From the NCBI RefSeq assembly GCF_001956985.1, contig NZ_CP019082.1, positions 2,542,001 to 2,606,000 on the forward strand: 64,000 nt of DNA, in the 5' to 3' direction. This document shows, piece after piece, positions 45,461 through 54,118 of this stretch (positions within the stretch are counted from its first letter, which is position 1; every line of letters begins with the position of its first letter). A program made the position numbers and the translations under genes. The notes under the pieces are model-generated. The model did not search any database and was not told the DNA's origin. It worked only from the letters and a program-made list of their open reading frames with translations. The stretch is from Paludisphaera borealis. Its GTDB lineage: Bacteria; Planctomycetota; Planctomycetia; Isosphaerales; Isosphaeraceae.

Positions 45461-46261
45461 TCACGGACTGGAAGCGGATCGGCTCGCCGCCCAAGCGGCG
45501 AGGGCGACGTCTAGGGGCGTGTAGATTGCACCCATGTGATCGCCGAGCCGACGCAACCGCGGCCGGTGTTGCTCCGTCGCCCTCATCGCTCGCATGATCC
45601 TCGCGTAGCGGGAGTCCCCCGCGCGCTTCTCGGCCCGGATGGTGAGGACTGTCACGCCGTTGATCGCCCCGGAGTTCACCTGCGAACCGGGCACCTTGGA
45701 CATCTGATAGGGTTCTCCGGTGGGGAAGGACTCGTCCGTCGTTCCTCGGCCGTCTAGGACGGTGCCGTCGACCGGGCAAATTTCGTGGTGTAGGATCACC
45801 AGTTCGCCCCCAGCGGCGACTCCGGCCAGCGGGACGTCGGAGAGGCCGCCGTCCTGTTTGCGATAGGCCCGCAAGGGCATGCGACGGGCGAGGGCCTCCA
45901 GCACGGAGGATGCACGGCCCACGGCGTAGGCTTCGAGGGCTTCGCCTCCCGAGAGCATGAGGACGACGAATGCCCCGGCCAGGTACTCCCCGAGGAGAGC
46001 CGAGGCGACGATGGAAATCCCGGCCAAGAGGTCGGAACCGAACTCGCGCCGCAACAACTTGGTCAAGAGGCCGAAGACGAGGCCACCGCCGCCGAACGAC
46101 CAGGGGGAGGCGGTCGAGGGGAAGTCCTCGGATCTCGGCGGCCGTCTGAACTCCGAAGCGGAGTAGGAGGTGGATCGCGATCGCCGCCGCGGTGAAGATC
46201 GCGATGGACACTTGTTTGCGGCCCCGCCGATGGCATCCGGTTCCGACAATAGCCGCCGCAT
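45461..46261 (-). pseudogene. Heavy-metal P-type ATPase, N-terminal remnant
   Basis: The middle part reads [51 protein letters not shown], then [44 protein letters not shown], as in CadA/ZntA-like pumps. The N-terminal membrane part ([29 protein letters not shown]) is in another frame. The sequence stops at [12 protein letters not shown]: the phosphorylation (DKTGT) and nucleotide-binding domains are missing, so it cannot pump. Confidence 0.8.
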
Positions 46262-46264
46262 GGT

Positions 46265-47863
46265 TCAGCCCTCGAGTCCGAGTTCTCTGAGAACTTCGAC
46301 CGCCCGAGACGTCGCTCGTGCTCGGTCCCCATCGGCGTCGACCTCCCATGTCGCGCGCCTTGTGCCAGGGCCCGGATCCTCCCAGATCGTGGCGGCCTGC
46401 ATGTAGATGGACTGATCGGCGTCGGAGGCGTCACGCCGGCGGTCTTTGAGCCGAGCGCGGACGACGGCCGGCTCAGCCCGGCAGAGGAGGAAGACCTTCG
46501 GCACGCCGCAGCGCGTCGCCAGGTCGAGGAACCGGCGACGATCCGCCTCCCTGCCAAAGCTCGCATCTACTAGGACCCGACTTCCCTCGAAAAGCAGCGT
46601 CTCGGCTCGCCGCAAGCACTCGGCGTAGGTCCGCTCGTCCCACTCGCGGCTGTAGATCCCCTTCCGGTACTCAGACGGCGCGGGTTCTTCATCGTCGAGG
46701 CCGGCGAGCTCCTTTCGTACCACGTCCGAGCGGATCACGGCGAGGCCCGACCACACGGCCAGGGAGCGGCCCAGCGTAGACTTTCCCGTGCCGGGGAGTC
46801 CTCCCACCAGGACGAGCCCGGGCCTCCGGCGCGGAACCTCCAGCACACCGAGGGCCAAGAGCCAGCAGGCTCTGGCCTTGTCGAGCGCTTCCGCCCGATC
46901 GGCCGCCGGAACCTCGCCTTCCGCGTGCATCAGTCCCACGACCTTGCCCCGCACGGCGGCGCGGTAGGCGGTGTAGAAGGGGAGCAGCGTCCGCCCCTCC
47001 CCGTCGCCCGCAGCCCGGAAGTAGGCCTCGGCGAAGGCACTCCCCAAGTCCCTCCGGCCGTGGCGGGCGAAATCCATGACGAGAAAGGCCATGTCGGCCA
47101 CCGGATCGGCGTGACGAAACCGCTCGCCGAACTCGATGCAGTCCACGATGACTAGGTCGTCCGGGGGGATTCGTTCGGGGAAGAGATAGATGTGGCCGAG
47201 CCGCAGGTCGCCGTGGCTGTCGCGCGGCACGCCCCGAGCGGCTCGTCCCTCGATGGTGGGCCGGAGATGGGCCAGGGCCTCCTCGGTCAACGACCGCAGC
47301 CTCTCGAATACAGCCCGGCTGAGCGTCGTGCCCACGTGCGCCTCCGACTGCTCGAAATTCTCCCTCGCGTTCCGGGCGACCACTTCATACCGGCCGGCGG
47401 CCGAGATGTGCGGGCCGGCTTCGGCGTGGGCGTGGAAGGCGGCGACCCGGGCCGCCAGGGCCTCCACTTGTTCGAGGCCGACCTCCTCGCGGCGAAGGCG
47501 CTCCTGCATCGTGGCCTCCTCGGGCAGACGCGTCATCTTCACCGCCCACTCGATCGCCTCGCCTTGGCCGTCCATCCTCACGGACGAGCCGTCCCGGACC
47601 ACGGGGACGGCCCCGAGGTAGACCGCGGGCGCGAGGCGGCGGTTCAGGGCGACTTCCCGCTCGCAGAAGTGGCGGCGGCGGGCCAGGGTGCTGTAGTCGA
47701 GGAAGCCGAGATCGAGCGGCTTCTTCACCTTGTAAGCAAAGGGTCCCGCGAGGAAGACGACCGAGATGTGGGTTTGTCGGACCTCCACCGCGCCGACCGG
47801 ATGAGGATAGGCGGCCGGGTCGGAGAGGGCCGCGATAAGGCCTGCAAGTTCCATCGGCCGCAC
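46265..47863 (-). CDS. Phosphotransferase/ATP-binding kinase fusion (COG2187-COG0645 type)
   Basis: 532 residues. N-terminal half is an aminoglycoside-phosphotransferase-like domain (FAYKVKKPLDLGFLDYSTLARR, DSHGDLRLGHIYLF, IVDCIEFGERFRHADPVADMAF). C-terminal half is a P-loop kinase (GLVLVGGLPGTGKSTLGRSLA, VIRSDVVRKEL, VLVDASFGREADRRRFL). The pair occurs widely in dormancy/hypoxia islands; substrate unknown. The stop lies three bases before the ATPase remnant. Confidence 0.9.
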   Translation of the reverse strand: MRPMELAGLIAALSDPAAYPHPVGAVEVRQTHISVVFLAGPFAYKVKKPLDLGFLDYSTLARRRHFCEREVALNRRLAPAVYLGAVPVVRDGSSVRMDGQGEAIEWAVKMTRLPEEATMQERLRREEVGLEQVEALAARVAAFHAHAEAGPHISAAGRYEVVARNARENFEQSEAHVGTTLSRAVFERLRSLTEEALAHLRPTIEGRAARGVPRDSHGDLRLGHIYLFPERIPPDDLVIVDCIEFGERFRHADPVADMAFLVMDFARHGRRDLGSAFAEAYFRAAGDGEGRTLLPFYTAYRAAVRGKVVGLMHAEGEVPAADRAEALDKARACWLLALGVLEVPRRRPGLVLVGGLPGTGKSTLGRSLAVWSGLAVIRSDVVRKELAGLDDEEPAPSEYRKGIYSREWDERTYAECLRRAETLLFEGSRVLVDASFGREADRRRFLDLATRCGVPKVFLLCRAEPAVVRARLKDRRRDASDADQSIYMQAATIWEDPGPGTRRATWEVDADGDRARATSRAVEVLRELGLEG

Positions 47864-47909
47864 ATCCCTTCTCGCTCCCGGCGCCGAATGCGATTCGGAT
47901 ACGAACGGA

Positions 47910-50657
47910 CTACACCTCGGACCTCATTCCGCTCCCCTTTCCTACCGGCGGATCGGGCCGCTCGCCTGCCAGGTCGAGTTCGGCCCGGATGACGAGGGTA
48001 TCCGGCCCAGGGCGGAAGCGGAAGCCGAGCTTCGAGCAGACGTGCTGCATAACATGTTTCTGCGCCAGGATATCCGCCGCGATGCGGCGCAGGCCCTCGT
48101 CTCGGGCGACTCCGATCAATTCTCGCAAGAGTGCCGGGCCGAGACCACGGCCCTGGGACTCGTCGCGGATGATCAGGGCGAACTCGGCCTCGTCCGAGCC
48201 GTGCCGCCTGCCCAGTCGCCCTCCCCCCACAATCTGATGCGCCCCGGTCACCGGGTCCCTGTGGTCTGCCACGAGGACGAGGTCGCGGTCGTAATCGATG
48301 AAGCAGATGCGCGAAAGCCGCTTGAGCGTAACGCGCCCGCCGAGCTTCAATACCTGAAAATAGCGGCTGTAGCCGCTCTGGTACGACAGGGCCCGATGGA
48401 ACTCGACCACCAAAGGCTCGTCCTCCGGCCAGATCGGACAGACGACGGCCGACGTGCCGTCGGCCGAGGACCAATGGATCACATAGCGGCTCGGATGCGG
48501 GCGGATGGCCGGCCCGGGAGGGCGGTTCCCGGCGGCGTCCGGCCCTTGGTCGACGACCCGGACATCAAGAGCGAGCAGGCCGTTGGGGGAGGCGAGCAGA
48601 GGATTGATGTCGATCTCCCGAATCCCGTCCTGTTCGATGTCGAGCCGGCGGAACTTCACTAGGATCCGCTCCAGCCCGGCTAGGTTGACTGGTTTGCGAC
48701 CCCGGCCCCCCTGCAGGGCGGTGTAGATCCGCGTCCGTTCCATCATCCGCCGCGCGAGCGTCGTATTGAGCGGAGGGAGGCCTAGTGCGCGGTCCTTGAA
48801 GACCTCGACGAGCTCGGCCCCCGTGCCAAAGTGGAGGGCCGGGTCGCAGCTGCTTCCGACGATCAGCTCGTAGCCGTCGAGCTTGATCATCGGCTGGACG
48901 GTCGCCCCCTGGAAGTTCCTGGCCCTCACGCGCTCGCGCACTGCGGCTTCGATCGACTGGTAGGCCCGGCGTACGGCGTCGGCGAGGCTCAACTGCACTC
49001 CGCCGACGTCGGACCTGTGCGTGATGGTCTCGGATCGGAGTGGAGCTTCAGGACGATCGGGTAGCCGAGCCGGCCGGCCCGCTCCTCGGCCTGTGCGACC
49101 TCGGTCGCGACGGTCGGAATGCCGTAGATAGCGAGCAAACGCTTCGACTCGACCTCGGTCAGGATCGCCCGGCCCGCGGCCCGCGCCCTAGCGGTCGGGT
49201 CCGCCTCGGGGTCGTCCGCGATCGTGGGGGGCTCGTGCAGGACGCGGAGGTCGCAGCTGTCGTGCCAGAGGTAGTCGAAGGCGCGGGCGGCGGTGTCCGG
49301 GTAGGGGAATGTCGGGATGCCGGCACCCTGGAGGATGGCCTCGCCGGCGGCGACGCCGGCCCCCCCCATCCAGTTGGCCAGGACCGGCTTCCCCTCGACC
49401 CGGGCGTACTCCTTTAGGCGCTCGGCTGTCAGGGTCGGGTCGGTCATCGTCTGGTGGGTGAGGATCACGAGCAGGCCGTCGGTGTCAGGGTCCTTCGTGG
49501 CGACCTTCAGCGCCGCGGCGTAGCGGTCGGGGCCGGCGTCTCCGAGCACTTCGATCGGGTTGCCGCGACTCCAATTGGGCGGCAGAACCCGGCCGAGTGC
49601 CGCCCTTGTCTCGGAGGAAAGCGGGCTCAGCTCGCCTCCGCAACCGATAACTGAATCGGCGGTCAGGACGTCGGCCCCCCCCGGCGTTGGTCAGGATCGT
49701 CAGCCATGGCCCGCGCGGGCGCAGTTGGAGCCCCAGAACCCCAGCCATCGAGAACAGCTCGGCGATGCGGTCGACCCGCAGGACGGTGCAACGGCGGAAG
49801 GCGGCATCGAGCACCTCGTCGCTCCCTGTGAGGCCCCAGGTGTGCGCCGCCGCCGCCGCGGCCGCGGCCTGGGTCCGCCCGGCCTTGAGGACGATGATCG
49901 GCTTGGCCAGCGCCACCTCGCGCGCCGCCGAAAGGAACGACCGCGCGTCGCCGACCGACTCCATGTAGATAAGAATGCTCTCGGTCCGTGGGTCGTCGCC
50001 AAGGTGGTCGATCAGGTCCCCCCAGCCCACGTCGAGCATCGAGCCGACCGAGACGAAGGCGCTGAATCCGACGTTGGCACGTAGGCTCCAGTCGAGCACG
50101 GCGGTACACAGCGTCCCGCTCTGGCTGAGGAATCCGATGGAGCCGGGCCGGGCCGTGGCACTGGCGAGCGTGGCGTCCAGACCGTTCCACGGGTTCATCA
50201 CGCCCAGGCAATTCGGCTCGACGATCCGCATCCGCCCGCGCCGGGCCTGCTCGGCGACCCGACGCTCGAGCGCGGCCCCCTCGAGGCCGCTCTCCTCGAA
50301 GCCGGCCGAGAGGATGACCACCCCGCGGCCCACGGACTCGACACACGCGCCGACAAGGTCCGGCACCGTCGGCGCCGGCGTGGCGATGACGGCCAGGTCG
50401 ACCCACCGGAGGACGGCCCCGATGCTTGGGTGCGACTTGAGCCCCAGGACGCTCGGCCGGTTGAGGTTGACCGGGAACACGGATTCGCCGAGTGGACTGC
50501 CGGCGAGGCTCTCGATGACCGTGCGTCCCATATTGCCAGCCCTCTCAGTGACACCGATCAGTGCGACGGTCCGGAGCACGAAAATCGAGTCCAGCCGGGC
50601 TGCCCCGCTCTGGGGCACATCTCGCGTGAGATCGGGGGAGCAAAGCGCTCGAGTCAT
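47910..50657 (-). pseudogene. Pat/YfiQ-type protein acetyltransferase (ADP-forming acyl-CoA synthetase fused to GNAT), frameshifted
   Basis: Three frames make one protein. 50657 to ~49675: CoA-binding and ligase domains ([60 protein letters not shown]). ~49670 to ~49020: middle and ATP-grasp start (LLAIYGIPTVATEVAQAEE, LGYPIVLKLHS). ~49015 to 47910: ATP-grasp end (IDINPLLASPNGLLALDVRVV) and GNAT (RGLGPALLRELIGVARDEGL). The first shift lies at an eight-C run (49673-49682), the second at a tandem tccga duplication (~49030). Intact, it would acetylate lysines of metabolic enzymes. Confidence 0.8.
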
Positions 50658-50974
50658 CCATACTGAACCTCTTCGGTATACGACGACGGCCGTCCCGGGG
50701 GCGTAGGGCAGCGCACGGCTCGGCGAGGACTCTCACAATCCGGATTGGCCAGCGGATGAGGATCCGCTAGTCCGTTGCCCTGGCCGACCGTTTTCTTCCG
50801 GATCGACAGGCGGGTGCCGTTCCAGGGAAATCGTGACTCAAATCCGAAGGCCAGCCGCACGGTCTGGCCGTCCGCGCAGAAGCAGCCGGCCCGAGCACGC
50901 CGCGATACGTTCGAGGCGGCACGTTGGATCCCGCCGACCACCTGCCGAGCGGCCGGATCCCAGGTGATCTCCAC
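50654..50974 (-). CDS. Hypothetical protein, 106 residues (doubtful)
   Basis: [51 protein letters not shown] reads like a folded protein, but the C-terminal part is arginine/proline-rich and may be out of frame. It lies between the hydrogenase maturation protease and the acetyltransferase. No family recognised. Confidence 0.35.
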   Translation of the reverse strand: MEITWDPAARQVVGGIQRAASNVSRRARAGCFCADGQTVRLAFGFESRFPWNGTRLSIRKKTVGQGNGLADPHPLANPDCESPRRAVRCPTPPGRPSSYTEEVQYG

Positions 50975-51027
50975 CGCTGTATTGCGTCACTCCGACCGAG
51001 TCCATCGCTCCTTCTCCACCTCTCGGT

Positions 51028-51444
51028 TCACCAGAAGCGCGATGTGCTGGATGCCTCGTCCATGCCGCACTCGGCAGTGGGCGAAAGCCCCTCGCTCATG
51101 GCGAAGTTCATGGCCGGTATCGTGATCGACCAGGCGCGAGGGTGACGTCCGAAGGCGATTCGAGCCAAGGTCAACAAAGACGGTGGATCGCCGGTGTGGC
51201 CGATCGCGGTCCCGACACCGGCTGGCTCCAACGGTCGCTCCCGGGTCGTTCCACAAGAGCGAGCCACGCCCGCATCGACGAAGATGGCCAGGTTGGCGGC
51301 CGCCAGTGGCTCGGCCTGCTCGGGGGCCAATTGATGCACGATCAGCATGCTCACGGCCGGCAACCTCCATCCCGACACGACCTCGGCCACCCGCGGGCCC
51401 ACGCCGTCCTCGCCCCGCAGGAGATTGCCGTAGCCGATGATCAC
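51028..51444 (-). CDS. Hydrogenase maturation protease (HoxW/HycI type), probably damaged
   Basis: IIGYGNLLRGEDGVGPRVAEVVSGW and LAIFVDAGVA match the endopeptidases that trim the NiFe hydrogenase large subunit; the aspartate of VDA and the glutamate after LLRG are the nickel-sensing residues. An ATG (51464) with an in-phase start MNSPPNL is separated from this frame by a six-G run, so the gene shows a 5' frameshift; the visible frame starts at GTG 51444. The C-terminal end also leaves the family pattern. Confidence 0.65.
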   Translation of the reverse strand: MIIGYGNLLRGEDGVGPRVAEVVSGWRLPAVSMLIVHQLAPEQAEPLAAANLAIFVDAGVARSCGTTRERPLEPAGVGTAIGHTGDPPSLLTLARIAFGRHPRAWSITIPAMNFAMSEGLSPTAECGMDEASSTSRFW

Positions 51445-51468
51445 AGATTCGGGGGGCTATTCATGAGG

Positions 51469-52512
51469 TCAGCTCCGCAAAACAGCGTCATAAATGGATC
51501 CGTACGGGCCGAGGAGTTGGACGTGCAGCGGCATCATGCCCATCGCATGGGTCGAGCAGCTCAGGCACGGGTCGAGGGCGCGGACGCCCGCCTCCAGCCG
51601 GTTCAAAACGCCCTCCGAGATCTGGGGGCGGCAGATGAAGTGCCGGGCTATCTAACCCATCGCCTGGTTCATCGCCAGATTGTTCTGGCCTGTGGCGATG
51701 ATGAGATTGATATAAGTCATCACCATCGATCATCCACGCGATCATGATGAGACAGTGTTCCGCGGGGTGCCTCGCTGACCCCGACCCCTCAGTCCGATTG
51801 ATTCCGCTGCGGGAGCGGACATGGTCGGAGAGGATCTCGGGGTCGTCGAGCAGGCGTCCGATCCGCTCGATCGCCGCCAGGCCGAGAACGAGGGAGGGGA
51901 AGTCGCCGAAGGTCGAGCGCCGCCCGCGCGAGTTGAGCCGCCTCGGGAATGCCGGTGCGAATGGCGTCTCGACGGGCCGAGGAGAGCGGCTCGCGGCCCC
52001 CTCCCGGCACCGACCACGGCGGATGGATCTTCCTGCGGGCCACGTGCTCGATGACCTGCTGGCCGAATTGGCGAAGGAGGATGCCGCTGCGAGTGATTTC
52101 GGGCTCGGCCGCGATCAGGCCGAAAATATTGCGCCGGGCCGTATCGCTGTCCAGGCCGAGCAAAAGGTCCGGCCCGCTCAGGTGGAAGACGCTCAGGGCG
52201 TGCGACTGAACGATCTGCGCCAGACTCAACATCCTCCGGAGCTTCTCGGCGGCCGGCGGGTTGAGCCACCCCCAGGGTCGCATCGCCGGCCTTGGACGAG
52301 GCGAGCTGGTGGCTGATGGGGCAGATCCCGCTGACCCGCGCCATGATCCCCGGCATTTCCCAGAGTGGCCGACCCTCGCAGAACTTCTCGAAACAGCGGA
52401 ATTCCGTCACGTGGAATCGAGCATTCGTGACCTGCCCCACGTCGAGCTGGACGGTGATCTTGGCGTGGCCTTCGATCCGCATGACTGGGTCGATAGTAAT
52501 CCTCTGACCCAT
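51469..52512 (-). pseudogene. hoxH: NiFe hydrogenase large subunit (HoxH-like), decayed
   Basis: N-terminus: [19 protein letters not shown] and [18 protein letters not shown], then [10 protein letters not shown], where the first nickel-binding cysteine (normally RxCGxC) is serine. A second frame gives [35 protein letters not shown]; a third [20 protein letters not shown]; a fourth INLIIATGQNNLAMNQAMG-stop and ARHFI to DPCLSCSTHAMGMMPLHVQLLGP. The whole is ~345 codons against ~430-490 in the family, so it also has an internal deletion. Not functional. Confidence 0.85.
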
Positions 52513-52621
52513 CGGCTGTCCCCTTTCCTAAGCGTCCTGGGGGGGCGAATCGGACGTCTATCGACCGGGGTTGCGACTTGCATAATCCAATTCAATTCCA
52601 TGGACATCTATTCGATTCAAC

Positions 52622-53144
52622 TCAACCGAACCTGATCTCGCTCGCCGGCAGGTGGACCGATTTACCTGCCAGGAGCTGTTCTAGCACATCGCGTATCCGG
52701 GTCGCGGGCGGCGGGCAGCCCGGTAAACACACGCCCACCGGCACGATCGCATGGACCGGGGTCACGAGGTCGAGCAACCTCGGGATGATCCCTTGATCCT
52801 CGGGGACCCGCGGGCCGAGGCCGCCGTTGTCGAGGTAGACGCGGCTCAGGACGGCCCCGGCGTCGCCAAACGGGTTGCGTAAAACGGTCACGTTCCCCGT
52901 CACGACGCAGTCGCCGAAAGAAACGAGTGTTCGGGTCTGCTTTCGGACCCGGCGGATCAGATCGAGATGGTCCTCGTTGGCACCCGCCCCCTCGACCAGG
53001 GCCCTCGGGGTACACCTTCACGTCGAGGAACGGGAAATAGACGAGATCCGCACGCCCGGCGAGGTCGATGAGGAACTCGTCCATATCGAGGAACGACATG
53101 TGGCAGCCGGAGCAGCCGCTGAGCGAGACGGTGGCCAGCCTCAT
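52622..53144 (-). pseudogene. hoxY: NiFe hydrogenase small subunit (HoxY-like), frameshifted
   Basis: From ATG 53144: [46 protein letters not shown], then a one-base insertion at ~53009 (ccccgag) shifts to [44 protein letters not shown] and [21 protein letters not shown]. All four cysteines for the proximal cluster are present across the frames. A single base restores the gene, so read error is possible. Confidence 0.85.
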
Positions 53145-53172
53145 CAGTCTCACGACGCCTTCTCCCGCATAC

Positions 53173-53870
53173 TCACCAGGCCAAGGAGGCGGTCGCGGCC
53201 GCGGGCGCCAGCTCCCCCACCGTGTCCCCTTGATGGAACAACGCGCCCGTCGGGCAGGCCATGACGCACTTGCCGCACGAGGTGCAAGTGGATGACTCGC
53301 CCCAGGGCCGGTCCGAGTCGATGACGATTCGGGCGAGTGTGTCTCGGCCCGAGAGATGCCAGGCATGCGCCCCCTCGATCTCGGCGCATGCCCGCACCCA
53401 GCGCGTGCAGAGGATGCAGCGGTTGTGGTCGATGCCGAAACGCTCGTGGCTGAGGTCCACCTCGCAGACCGGATTGAAGTAATCAAAGCGAACGTGGTCG
53501 ACGCCCTGCGCCGCGGCCTGGTCCTGAAGCTCGCAATGGCCGTTGGCGCCACAGACCGCGCAGGCTTGGTTCCGTGCGGTCAGCATCATCTCGATGACAA
53601 TCCGCCGATAGCCACGAAGCCGATCGGACTCGGTCCGAACCTGCATCCCCTCGGCGGCCTCCATCATGCAGGCCGGGGGGACCGGCCCGCCGTCGTCCCC
53701 GAGTTCGACCACGCAGAGCCGGCAAGTGCCGACATCGGCGACCCCGTCCAGGTGACAGAGCGTCGGCGCCGCGATCCCGGCTCACGGGCCGCTTCCAGGA
53801 CTGTCGCGTCCTCAGGGACGCGGACAGCTTTGCCGTCGATGGTGAGGGTCTTCGACGCCGTGTCGTAAAT
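53173..53870 (-). pseudogene. hoxU: Hydrogenase diaphorase iron-sulfur subunit (HoxU-like), frameshifted
   Basis: KTLTIDGKAVRVPEDATVLEAARE starts near 53852; a missing g at ~53785 shifts to GIAAPTLCHLDGVADVGTCRLCVVELGDDGG. The main part has [53 protein letters not shown] and [18 protein letters not shown], i.e. a [2Fe-2S] and three further cluster motifs. No start codon is found after the aaggag at 53872-53877. It would link the hydrogenase to NAD via HoxF, which is absent here. Confidence 0.8.
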
Positions 53871-53930
53871 TCTCCTTGTGGGGATCTCGGTGGAACGGAA
53901 CTCTGCCTCGGAGCAATCGGGAAGCCTTCT

Positions 53931-54092
53931 TTACGGCGAGGTGGCGACGTGAACCGCGCCACCTGCGACGCGATACGGGACGGCGTGGTGTAGCGCCTGC
54001 ACGAAGAATCCCTGCCACGGTTTCGAGCACCGGCGGGGATTCTTGAGGTACTCGGACAACGCCCTCGGTCTCGCCCGAGTTGCGGTCATCAT
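53931..54092 (-). CDS. Hypothetical small protein, 53 residues (doubtful)
   Basis: From ATG 54092: SEYLKNPRRCSKPWQGFFVQALHHAVPYRVAGGAVHVA looks protein-like but has no recognised family and no clear ribosome site. It lies between the Mg-ATPase and the hydrogenase genes. Confidence 0.3.
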   Translation of the reverse strand: MMTATRARPRALSEYLKNPRRCSKPWQGFFVQALHHAVPYRVAGGAVHVATSP

Positions 54093-54118
54093 AGCGTACG
54101 GCGCCGAGTGGCGATCGC

